DNA from: a virus
Direction: 5' to 3' (one strand)
Length of the DNA: 64,000 nucleotides
IMG/VR virus record: IMGVR_UViG_3300008117_000029
Span: 1 to 64,000 of that record
Below are positions 25,795 to 33,158 of the stretch, one piece after another; position 1 is the stretch's first letter, and every line of letters begins with the position of its first letter. The notes under the pieces were generated by a model. That model ran no database searches. It had not been told where the DNA came from and worked only from the letters and a program-made list of their open reading frames with translations. The translations under genes and the position numbers were made by a program.

Positions 25795-26400
25795 TTAGGA
25801 TAACTTTTTAATCTTTGTAACCTTTCCTTCGAAAATATGTTTACCAACCTTGAAAGAGAAAATCTCATTAGTTTTTTCTGCACTTTCAACCAAAAGTCCA
25901 TTTTTTTCTAATGCTTTCTCTACGGCCTCTTCAATCATTTTTTGAATCATGTTGTAGTCAATACCTGAGGATACTTTTGTTGTTTGTTTGTTCTTAGCAG
26001 ATTCAGGAATGTAGTTACTATCTTCTCTCTTCATTAATCTTGAAGCTTTTTCTACTAAGTCATTTGATAGAGTTGCTTGTTGTTGTTGTGCTTGCGCAAT
26101 CGGATGTTCAATCATTAATCTTTTGATTTCGTCAGGTAATTTTGAGTTCTTGATTGCATCGACACTAGGAACTCCAACAGGTTTAGTATTTTCTCTTGGG
26201 ATTTGACTCAGAAGAGGTGCAGATTGTTGTTCTTGTAAATACTCCTGTGGAATATTGTATTTTGCTTGTGGGACATCGAAGTCTTGTAAAGATGTTGGTG
26301 GCAATCCACCACTAATACTATTTCTAGATTGGTTGAATTTTGGACTGTCCATTATGGCTTTTGAAGCCACTAATCTACTCATTAAATCGTTCTCGTTCAT
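25795..26400 (-). CDS. Hypothetical protein, possibly structural, 201 residues
   Basis: The start at 26400 (MNENDLMSRLVASKAIMDSP) is chosen over 26442, because the latter overlaps the upstream gene by 38 nt. The first 140 residues are Gln/Pro/Ser-rich and look disordered (EYLQEQQSAPLLSQ, IAQAQQQQATL). The last 60 residues form a small domain with a helix (MIQKMIEEAVEKALEKNGLL) and a beta hairpin (FSFKVGKHIFEGKVTKIKKL). A scaffold or minor virion protein is possible; nothing proves it. It is the last gene of its run, ending at the hairpin. Confidence 0.55.
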   Translation of the reverse strand: MNENDLMSRLVASKAIMDSPKFNQSRNSISGGLPPTSLQDFDVPQAKYNIPQEYLQEQQSAPLLSQIPRENTKPVGVPSVDAIKNSKLPDEIKRLMIEHPIAQAQQQQATLSNDLVEKASRLMKREDSNYIPESAKNKQTTKVSSGIDYNMIQKMIEEAVEKALEKNGLLVESAEKTNEIFSFKVGKHIFEGKVTKIKKLS

Positions 26401-26404
26401 AAAA

Positions 26405-26809
26405 TTATGTTGTTTGAGGTTGAGTATTATCAAACTTAGCAATCGTAATTACTGATACCATACTCTTATCTCCGTTAAAATTATAATTTGGTTTCGGAGT
26501 ATTGTAAACTTCACCTGTTGGTTTCATAGATAGGATTTTATCAAGTCTAAATAATCTCCATCCAGGTAAAGGTTGTTCACCCTTATATCCTGTGTGAGAT
26601 GCTCCTTCTCTATCCCAACCTCTCATGACTAAATTACCTGCCTTACTTTTACCTAAAGCCACGGGCTCTATTTCACGAAGTCCTCTACCACCTGGCTCGT
26701 CACCATCGTAGTATATCACACAAACTTTTCTCCCATTGACAGCATCTTGAACTGTTTGTATGGAAGCAATCTCCGTGAGTAAACCTTTTAGTGTGTTCGT
26801 TAGATTCAT
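26405..26809 (-). CDS. WYL-domain-like protein
   Basis: A 134-residue protein. Residues 25-90 (GRKVCVIYYDGD, GLREIEPVALGKSKAGNLVM, GWRLFRLDKILSM) have the strand order of a WYL-type ligand-binding domain (YR.....R.v.P..l......y..a.....g..r.f.ldrI). There is no DNA-binding domain. In bacteria WYL domains sense nucleic acid ligands in regulators. The N-terminus, MNLTNTLKGLLTEIASIQTV, ends in a possible LTE protease site. Neighbours overlap by 1 nt. It may be a virion or regulatory protein; the fold call is moderate. Confidence 0.5.
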   Translation of the reverse strand: MNLTNTLKGLLTEIASIQTVQDAVNGRKVCVIYYDGDEPGGRGLREIEPVALGKSKAGNLVMRGWDREGASHTGYKGEQPLPGWRLFRLDKILSMKPTGEVYNTPKPNYNFNGDKSMVSVITIAKFDNTQPQTT

Positions 26810-27102
26810 TAGAAATCAGGGTAAGTTTTACTTGAATTGAATTTGTTGATTTTTATTTCATTTTTTCTTTCAACAATGTCTGTGATTGTTCCTGCATTAA
26901 CATTGTAAACATCTAAAAATGTTCCCGTTCCTCTACCCATTGAATCACCGTCGGCAACAGCGTCTCTATTAACTGATGAGTATTCATTCCCAACCGCATT
27001 AAAATCGTTTTTTGGAATTAACTTTGCTCTCTCAGCGTCTGCGATAGCGGTAAGGGTATTAGGTATGTTCTGTGATAAATCAACATTGATTTGTTCTGAC
27101 AT
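26809..27102 (-). CDS. Hypothetical protein, 97 residues
   Basis: A small soluble protein (MSEQINVDLSQNIPNTLTAI at its start) with a Gly/Asp-rich middle (ADGDSMGRGTGTFLDVYNVN). No domain is recognised. It overlaps the WYL-like gene by 1 nt and is 3 nt from the gene upstream, so it belongs to the same translation-coupled set. A structural role is a guess from context. Confidence 0.55.
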   Translation of the reverse strand: MSEQINVDLSQNIPNTLTAIADAERAKLIPKNDFNAVGNEYSSVNRDAVADGDSMGRGTGTFLDVYNVNAGTITDIVERKNEIKINKFNSSKTYPDF

Positions 27103-27105
27103 AAA

Positions 27106-27573
27106 TTACAATTTTGAAATTATTTCGTTTATCCTTTTCAGACTTTCAGTTACCGCGGCAGTATATTTGTCCACGGTTTTCGAATGTTCTTTTGAAGGTC
27201 TCACATTTGTAAAATCCTTTTTTTCGTGAGGTTTTATAAATTGATTCTGCATTCCTGCATCCATCTTATTTCTTTTAGTAAGGTGACCAAATTCCCTCAT
27301 TTTTCTTAACTCATCATTCACAAAATTTTTCATCAGATGACCACCGTTTAGAATGAATTCCTTTTCGTTTTGATTTCCCTTAAAACTATCGAAAAAGTTT
27401 TTTATTCTTTTCAATTGTTTATACCCAATAAATCTTTTGTCTTGAAGTTCTTTATTTCTTTTAAGTCCTTCAGTGTTTTCATCAACTTCTCCCACATATT
27501 TGAAAGATTTTTTTAGATGCTTTCTTATGTGTGCGGGTAATTCAATTTCCTTATCGTATAAATCTTTATTCAC
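27106..27573 (-). CDS. Hypothetical protein, basic, 155 residues
   Basis: A Lys/Arg-rich helical protein with stretches IRKHLKKSFKYVGEV and LKRINEIISKL at the ends. It contains no recognised motif. It overlaps the 272-residue gene upstream by 8 nt. Basic character would suit binding to DNA or to an acidic virion partner, but this is not shown. Confidence 0.55.
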   Translation of the reverse strand: MNKDLYDKEIELPAHIRKHLKKSFKYVGEVDENTEGLKRNKELQDKRFIGYKQLKRIKNFFDSFKGNQNEKEFILNGGHLMKNFVNDELRKMREFGHLTKRNKMDAGMQNQFIKPHEKKDFTNVRPSKEHSKTVDKYTAAVTESLKRINEIISKL

Positions 27574-28384
27574 CGTCTAGTAATTTCAAAAAGTCTTTTT
27601 TAGATAATCCTTCTTTTTCCATTTGTTTCAACAAAGATTTCGCATTTTTCTTAAGCAGACTTGAAACTTCTATATTTTTTTCTTTTTCTGAAATGTCTGC
27701 GTTCGACGAATCCTTTTTCTTGGCCAACATATCCTCTAACATTTTTATTGCTTTTTGTTTTTGGATTTCAGGTAAAATTTGTCTTGAAATAAAATTAGGG
27801 TCTTTTCTGTATTTTGACTTTTTGTCTCTTTTACCTGAAGGGTCTTTGCCTTGTTGTTCTGTTCGGTCCTTGGCCTCTTCGGAACCCATTTCTAATTCAT
27901 CTTTGAAATACTTGAAAGTTTCTTTTCCGTCGAGGTCTTTTGTTTCTTCATATCCGAAAGCTGCAGACATATCCTCTTCGCTCATTTCTTCGATTGACTC
28001 GCCATAGTAAGTTCTGTAACCACGTGAAATTGGGTCGTTTGTTATACGGGAAGCTGCAACAGTTTGGTCCATAGTTTTTCTAGGGTGAAGTTTCGGGTCT
28101 AAGATTGGGATTTTAGAGTTTGTCATTGAACCATCGGTTGCAACTAGCTCCTCAATTTCCCCTTTCATGTCTTTTGTGTTTTTATTTGATTTATTTTTCA
28201 ATAATTTTTCCAAATAATTTAAGACGTGTTTAACCTTAGATTTAGGGACCTTAATCATTTCATCTTTTTTTCTTGCTTCCACAAGAGTTGGCTCTACAGA
28301 GAAATATAATGAATAGTCTTTTCCTTTATCTCTTAAAAAGAAATAATATGGTGAAGAATAAAATTCTTTATCTGTTGTAATCAT
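27566..28384 (-). CDS. Hypothetical protein, charged, 272 residues
   Basis: The N-terminal 100 residues look folded (FYSSPYYFFLRDKGKDYSLY), while the remainder is a long Lys/Glu/Asp-rich stretch with predicted helices, including KKNAKSLLKQMEKEGLSKKD at the C-terminus. It is the first gene of the five-gene minus-strand run and has a TATTTATA box 16 nt before its ATG. No family is recognised. A scaffold-like protein is possible from the charge pattern. Confidence 0.55.
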   Translation of the reverse strand: MITTDKEFYSSPYYFFLRDKGKDYSLYFSVEPTLVEARKKDEMIKVPKSKVKHVLNYLEKLLKNKSNKNTKDMKGEIEELVATDGSMTNSKIPILDPKLHPRKTMDQTVAASRITNDPISRGYRTYYGESIEEMSEEDMSAAFGYEETKDLDGKETFKYFKDELEMGSEEAKDRTEQQGKDPSGKRDKKSKYRKDPNFISRQILPEIQKQKAIKMLEDMLAKKKDSSNADISEKEKNIEVSSLLKKNAKSLLKQMEKEGLSKKDFLKLLDGE

Positions 28385-28399
28385 CGCTTCTTTTTAAAC

Positions 28400-28407
28400 T
28401 ATAAATA
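28400..28407 (-). promoter_or_regulatory. TATTTATA box of the leftward arm of a divergent promoter region
   Basis: On the minus strand the sequence reads TATTTATA, ending 16 nt before the ATG at 28384. With the plus-strand box at 28421 it forms a back-to-back pair in the 52-nt gap between divergent genes. Read on the plus strand it is TATAAATA, identical to the T4 late box. Confidence 0.45.
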
Positions 28408-28420
28408 CTATGACACAAGG

Positions 28421-28428
28421 TATTTATC
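28421..28428 (+). promoter_or_regulatory. TATTTATC box of the rightward arm of a divergent promoter region
   Basis: TATTTATC lies 8 nt before the ATG at 28437. If it is a -10-like element, the transcript for the adhesin gene would be nearly leaderless. Confidence 0.4.
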
Positions 28429-28436
28429 ATTAGTTT

Positions 28437-30986
28437 ATGTCGTATCAGAATATTAATCAATACAATTTTAGAAGGTTAGGCCTATTACCTGTTAATGAAA
28501 TAACGGATATTTGTCTTGCGTCAGACGAAAAAACCTTTGACCAAGAGGTAATTTTTTCACCATTATTAATTGGTGATGATGACGGTAATAGAATGCCTTT
28601 TAAATTTGAATTTAATTCGACAGGGACAACTGTTGCGACAGTCTCTGCGGTAACATTTGATTTTGATACCATAGTATCCGAAAACTACTGGAACCCAGAC
28701 AACCTCGACCCAAATTTTTGTCCATCAGCACAAACTCTTTGTGATGTTGGTCTTACGGGTATTGATAATGGTTTAGTAAAAAGAATGTCGGGTGAAACAA
28801 TTGAGATAACGACTGGTCTATATACAAACATATCCGACAAGTTTTCAAGATACAAATATGATAGGAGAATGAAACTTCATCCTATCACAGGTTTTACAAC
28901 AACAAGTAACCGTCTTTGGAATGATGATTCATATACCTACGATTTATCGTATGACAGTTATGGTGATTTAGTAGGAAATTTTGCCAGATTGAATGGAGGA
29001 TTTTACCAAGGATTCTATAAGTTACCAGGTTATACCTATCAAGTATTCCCTCAAAGACCTCATTGGGGTTGGACAACTGAGGTTATGTTACGTTATAGAT
29101 GGACTGGTGATACAAATGTAGGTTTGAATAAAAGATACCCTGAAAATAAAGGGGCATTCTTCTACATGGGTGCGAGAGCCGAAAACAAATTTTATCATTA
29201 TGCGGACGGACACCCAAAACAAGATACAGGTTACACAAGAGTTACATCTGGGTTGACTTGTATGCATACCTGCGAATGTCTACTGACGGGAATTACCGCT
29301 GAACATTCTTGTATGAAAGTTTATCAACAATCGGGAGGAACATCAACAAATTGCTCCTGTGGTTGTCCGTGTAATTGTGAAACAACTGTCAAGTATCCTG
29401 AGCTAGACCCACTATATGACGGAGTGTCAAATGCACTTTCTTTGAGATTGAGTGGGGACACTGGTAATCCAAGACTGTGTGTTAAAACATATAGAATTAC
29501 AGGGGATTGTGAATTTACAGGTGCATGCCTGTCGGGTTTAACTTATGTTACTGGTGTTACAGTAAATGAATGGTGTTCAACAAGGGGTATCTTCCATGAT
29601 TGTGAACAAACTGATTATTCAAAGCTTGAGCATTGGGTACAAATAGATGCTGTTTTTGAAAGAAATGAATGGTTTGATACTTGTGATTTATATGAAAAAG
29701 GGGGATTAGGTTTGATAACAGAAACAATCTATACCGCTACTCCTGCTCACAATAGTGTTAGTCTTATTGAACCTCCTCTAACCCATGAGAAAGATTATGA
29801 CCCGGCAACAACTGAAATTGTAACTTTTAATGACAATTGGACACTTGAACAAATATACCGTTTGGGTAAATTCAAGTTATACGTAAATGGTAGACTTTTC
29901 ATGGTTGTTGAAAACTTTGAAGAGATTATTCCGAGACTTTTAGACACACCAAGAGAAAAACAAATAGGCGTTTCTTATAACATTTCTGTTGGTGGTGGAA
30001 CACAGGGATTACACGACAACCTTACATTCTCAGGAGGATGTCCTGAAACTGTTGACGAAATAGTTTATCAACAAGACCCAGAGTGTTTAACAACACATGA
30101 TTTGGACAACACAATCTATTCAGGTTTAACAACACACATCAAACTTGAAGAATATTTTGGTGGCAGTTTAATTGGGGACATTAGTGCATTTAGAATGTAT
30201 ACAGAGCCTTTAAATGCTTCACAGATTTGGCACAATTTCAAAATTCAAAAAGACAAATATGATTTGTTAGACCCTAAGTGTCCTGACTGTAGAGTTTTAA
30301 TTTTACCAACACCTTCACCTACAGTAACTCCTACTGTAACACCAACACCTTCGATTACCGCTTCGGAAACACCAACCTTGACACCAACAAGTACGGAAAC
30401 ACCAACCGTTACGCCATCAGAAACCCCAACAAATACTCCTACACCTTCAATTACTGCAAGTCCTGGTCAAACTCCAACTGCAACTGAAACTCAAACACCT
30501 ACACCTACCGAGACACCAACAAATACTCCTACAGAAACATCAACTCCTACATCCACACCTTCGGAGACACCAACTGAAACTCCAACCGAAACACCTACCA
30601 ACACTCCAACACCGACGAAATTGAGATTCGCGTTTAATGTTTGTTCGGGAACTACTTTGATTGATGCATGTCAATGTGTTGATAATGGAATTATATATGG
30701 TGAGTTTGAGAACTTCGATGAGAATAATCAATTCTTTGATTCTCCTACGGGTTCAAACACGGTTAATCTTTCTGGATATTATTCATATAATAACATTGTG
30801 GTTGAACTTGATTCAGAGGGGTTCACAATTGGTAGTTTCTCAATATGTCCTACAACAACACCAACATCAACGGTTACACAGACTCCGAGTGAGACGCCAA
30901 CACAAACTCCGAGTGAAACCCCAACAAATACCCCAACTCAAACTGAGACACCAACACAAACTCCTACTGAGACTCCCTCAAACTGA
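28437..30986 (+). CDS. Modular tail fibre or adhesin, N-terminal part, with Thr/Pro linkers
   Basis: The open frame encodes 849 residues. Residues 1-615 are a large beta-rich region that contains a nine-Cys cluster (residues 277-316, with CMHTCEC and CSCGCPCNC). It ends in a LamG/concanavalin-type lectin-like segment ([20 protein letters not shown]). Then comes a Thr/Pro linker (about 620-720), a Cys-bearing domain of about 75 residues ([33 protein letters not shown]), and a second Thr/Pro tract. The stop at 30984 arises inside the repeat and coincides with loss of 2 nt relative to the repeat consensus. The gene probably continues in the +1 frame. It would bind host glycans. Confidence 0.75.
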   Translation: MSYQNINQYNFRRLGLLPVNEITDICLASDEKTFDQEVIFSPLLIGDDDGNRMPFKFEFNSTGTTVATVSAVTFDFDTIVSENYWNPDNLDPNFCPSAQTLCDVGLTGIDNGLVKRMSGETIEITTGLYTNISDKFSRYKYDRRMKLHPITGFTTTSNRLWNDDSYTYDLSYDSYGDLVGNFARLNGGFYQGFYKLPGYTYQVFPQRPHWGWTTEVMLRYRWTGDTNVGLNKRYPENKGAFFYMGARAENKFYHYADGHPKQDTGYTRVTSGLTCMHTCECLLTGITAEHSCMKVYQQSGGTSTNCSCGCPCNCETTVKYPELDPLYDGVSNALSLRLSGDTGNPRLCVKTYRITGDCEFTGACLSGLTYVTGVTVNEWCSTRGIFHDCEQTDYSKLEHWVQIDAVFERNEWFDTCDLYEKGGLGLITETIYTATPAHNSVSLIEPPLTHEKDYDPATTEIVTFNDNWTLEQIYRLGKFKLYVNGRLFMVVENFEEIIPRLLDTPREKQIGVSYNISVGGGTQGLHDNLTFSGGCPETVDEIVYQQDPECLTTHDLDNTIYSGLTTHIKLEEYFGGSLIGDISAFRMYTEPLNASQIWHNFKIQKDKYDLLDPKCPDCRVLILPTPSPTVTPTVTPTPSITASETPTLTPTSTETPTVTPSETPTNTPTPSITASPGQTPTATETQTPTPTETPTNTPTETSTPTSTPSETPTETPTETPTNTPTPTKLRFAFNVCSGTTLIDACQCVDNGIIYGEFENFDENNQFFDSPTGSNTVNLSGYYSYNNIVVELDSEGFTIGSFSICPTTTPTSTVTQTPSETPTQTPSETPTNTPTQTETPTQTPTETPSN
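30295..30618 (+). repeat. Thr/Pro-rich coding repeat tract 1
   Basis: Degenerate 6-nt to 18-nt repeats encode T-P-T, E-T-P and N-T-P units for about 108 residues. The tract links the lectin-like region to a Cys-bearing domain. It is a flexible, mucin-like spacer. Confidence 0.85.
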
Positions 30987-31548
30987 GACTCCAACAGAAA
31001 CTCCTACTAACACTCCAACAGGAACCCCGATAGAAACCGTAACCCAAACACCAACAGAAACTCCTACTAACACTCCAACTGAAACTCCTACAAATACGCC
31101 AACTGAGTCTCCAACTCAAACACCTACTAATACTGTAACACCAACCATAACCGATACTTCTACATCTACGCCTACTCCAACAATTACAGATACACCTACT
31201 AATACTCCTACTAATACTACAACTCCAACAATTACAGATACACCTACTAATACTCCTACTAATACTACAACTCCAACAATCACAGATACACCTACTAATA
31301 CTCCTACTAATACTGAAACTCCAACTCAAACACCAACACCTGATGTAACACCTAATCCTGTTTGTGATATTCAAATAACCTTACTACCAACACCTACTCC
31401 TTCGTCAACTCAGACACCAACACCAACAAATGAACCAAGTCCAACACCTACTGAAACTCCAACTCAAACACCAACACCTGAGGTAACAAGTACTCCAACA
31501 CAAACCAACACACCAGATGTAACACCTACACCAACTCAAGCGATTGTA
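30847..31548 (+). repeat. Thr/Pro-rich coding repeat tract 2
   Basis: A long run of degenerate ACT/ACA-CCA/CCT units coding Thr-Pro repeats. It crosses the frame break at about 30976 and includes a 48-bp tandem array. It is one of the most recombination-prone stretches of the window. Confidence 0.85.
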
Positions 31549-31641
31549 CCAAGTGACCCAACCCTTGAAATTTATTATCAAGGTCAGACTGGTGACCAAT
31601 TTAACCCTAATGCAACAAGTGGTTCGACATTTACACAATGG
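30976..31641 (+). pseudogene. Frame-shifted continuation of the adhesin (Thr/Pro linker and start of a lectin-like domain)
   Basis: After the stop at 30984, the Thr/Pro coding pattern continues without interruption in the +1 frame from about 30976. The expected repeat ACT CCA ACT CAA reads ACTCCCTCAA here, two nt short. About 222 codons follow, ending in [20 protein letters not shown] and then STFTQW, the beginning of a lectin-like domain, before the frame breaks again at about 31641. An ATG at 30661 in this frame lies inside the previous domain and is not a credible start. This is either a sequencing error, a natural phase-variation event or a programmed shift. Confidence 0.6.
31174..31317 (+). 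repeat. Three tandem 48-bp repeats within the Thr/Pro tract
   Basis: Units begin at 31174, 31222 and 31270, each encoding 16 residues of the form [16 protein letters not shown]. The first two are identical and the third has small changes. In-frame length (48 nt) allows copy-number changes without frame loss. Confidence 0.9.
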
Positions 31642-31642
31642 C

Positions 31643-32137
31643 TTATCATCAAAATCAGGACAAACAATCATTATGGTTGTTAAGACACTCAATTCAACTA
31701 ATACGGCTCAATATATTCAGGGAGGTTCTGATGGAAATACAGGGTTGGATGCAACATACATAAGACAAAGTGGTTCAACATACAACATTGCGGCTGGTGG
31801 TGGTTTTGCTACGGGTGGTGTTGTTAATACAAATCCACACATTATATCTTATGTGTTTAGTGGAACAGGTGTGACCAATCAAGATAAATTAAAGTTTTAT
31901 ATTGATGGTTCAGGACAAACCTTGACCTATATAACTAATGTTGGAACAACAACAAATGCACTTCTTGATTATGTGTTCTTGGGAGTATCCTATACGGGAG
32001 CACCCGCGGGAACCACACAGTTCTTCTATAATGGATTTTTGTTTGATGTGTTAGCTTACAGTAGAGCTTTATCTCCATCGGAGTTACAATCTGTCCAACA
32101 ATATCTATCAAATAAATGGAATATACCACTATTATAA
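31643..32137 (+). pseudogene. C-terminal half of a lectin-like adhesin domain, out of frame
   Basis: From 31643 a third frame encodes [20 protein letters not shown] and continues for about 165 residues to FDVLAYSRALSPSELQSVQQ and a normal stop at 32137. This is a typical concanavalin/LamG-like C-terminal half (a.SR.Ls..E...v..YLs.KW). Compared with such domains, the part between STFTQW and LSSKSGQT seems too short, suggesting a small deletion as well as a frame change. The ORF has no own start near its beginning other than an in-frame ATG at 31544 inside the linker. Confidence 0.55.
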
Positions 32138-32138
32138 A

Positions 32139-32414
32139 ATGACTACAGGAGTACAAATATCAAGCACGAATTTTAATGGTCAGATAGCCAATATTACCTT
32201 TTATCCTGATACGGGAGGAACTGTGAGCTTGGGTGCAAATGTGTTACCATATACGGTTGAGTTGGAATATTTTAATGGAAGTTATGAACTTTATTTTGGG
32301 GCTTTTGACCAAACATGTTATACCTATATTTCTAACCCCGATACAAACTATTTATTACAAGAAGATTATTCAACCCTTGACCAAGAGGATAATTACAAAA
32401 TTTTAATTACATAA
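32139..32414 (+). CDS. Hypothetical protein, 91 residues
   Basis: A small, acidic, beta-rich protein (MTTGVQISSTNFNGQIANIT at its start) beginning 1 nt after the adhesin stop and ending 1 nt before the next gene. No family is recognised. Its position between two fibre-like genes suggests a tail-fibre accessory or chaperone. Confidence 0.6.
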   Translation: MTTGVQISSTNFNGQIANITFYPDTGGTVSLGANVLPYTVELEYFNGSYELYFGAFDQTCYTYISNPDTNYLLQEDYSTLDQEDNYKILIT

Positions 32415-32415
32415 T

Positions 32416-33051
32416 ATGCCTAATTTACCAATATCTGCATTACCAGAATTAACCGCGATGACTGCCAACGCTGAATTCGCAGTTGCTCAAGGAGGAGTAA
32501 CTTATCGTGTTAAAAATAGCACATTAGCACCATTTCCAACTGTTTATGGATTATTTTCCCAAACGGCAAATAGCGTATCAATTAGTGCAACAACTGTTGA
32601 AGGGACTTTAATCAATGGGGGTGTTGGAACTCTTACCGTTGGTGCGAATCAATTTCAAATTGGGGATTCTTTTAGAGCGGATTTTGGTGGGTTATTGTCT
32701 TCAAAAAATGGAGACACAATTCAAATCCGTGTGAAGGCGGGTTCAGTTGTGTTGGCGGACAGTGGTGTACAAACTATGAGTTCAGCGACAGACGATGTTT
32801 GGCAGTTCTCAATAAATTTTACAATTAGAACTCTTGGTGTTGCTGGAGTTGCCGATATTGTATCTCTTGGAGTATTTCATACAACAAAACAATCAAGTGG
32901 TGTTCCTGCAGGTTTTGCGTTCAATACTGTAAACGATACAACCTTTGATACAACTATTCCGAATACTCTGAATGTGACTGCTCAGTTTAGTTCTAATAGT
33001 CCTTTGAACTCAATTTTCAGTGATATTTTTGTTCTGAATAAGATTTATTAA
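32416..33051 (+). CDS. Putative tail fibre tip protein
   Basis: A 211-residue, beta-rich protein. The N-terminus MPNLPISALPELTAMTANAE resembles the attachment segment found at the start of many phage fibre proteins (LPISALP..., AVAQGG). The remainder, rich in Ser, Thr, Asn and Gly, would form a jelly-roll-like receptor-binding tip. There are no Cys and no catalytic motif. It is 1 nt from the small gene upstream. The role is inferred from composition and position. Confidence 0.6.
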   Translation: MPNLPISALPELTAMTANAEFAVAQGGVTYRVKNSTLAPFPTVYGLFSQTANSVSISATTVEGTLINGGVGTLTVGANQFQIGDSFRADFGGLLSSKNGDTIQIRVKAGSVVLADSGVQTMSSATDDVWQFSINFTIRTLGVAGVADIVSLGVFHTTKQSSGVPAGFAFNTVNDTTFDTTIPNTLNVTAQFSSNSPLNSIFSDIFVLNKIY

Positions 33052-33081
33052 AAAAGAAAATAAAATTGAGCGAGTTCTCAG

Positions 33082-33088
33082 TATTTAT
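33082..33088 (+). promoter_or_regulatory. TATTTAT box before the second Thr/Pro adhesin gene
   Basis: TATTTAT lies 14 nt before the ATG at 33103, which supports 33103 rather than 33159 as the true start of the downstream gene. Confidence 0.4.
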
Positions 33089-33102
33089 ATAAAAAAAGTA
33101 AA

Positions 33103-33158
33103 ATGGCTTGTAGTAAATATATTTTACAACTTTCAACTATAGAAGATGCGAAGATTCA
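33103..33158 (+). pseudogene. 5' end of the second adhesin gene, separated by a frame break
   Basis: ATG at 33103 encodes MACSKYIL and then runs to a stop within 25 codons. The frame used by the downstream gene is open from 33117 and reads IYFTTFNYRRCEDS before its first ATG at 33159. This matches a domain I recall from related phage proteins (TFNYRRC, then YQVEL and KNIWLI). The true protein therefore probably starts at 33103 and changes frame between about 33117 and 33131. Confidence 0.55.

Noticed and set aside
27531-28007. Plus-strand open frame (158 codons)
   Set aside because: It lies opposite two minus-strand genes that are tightly coupled to their neighbours; its composition (Phe/Ser-rich) is that of the complement of a Lys/Glu-rich gene.
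31174-31317. Possible CRISPR array
   Set aside because: The units are adjacent without unique spacers and encode in-frame Thr/Pro sequence, so they are coding tandem repeats.
30964-31374. Minus-strand open frame rich in Cys, Trp, Arg and Ser
   Set aside because: It is the complement of the Thr/Pro repeat and has repeat-driven, non-protein-like composition.
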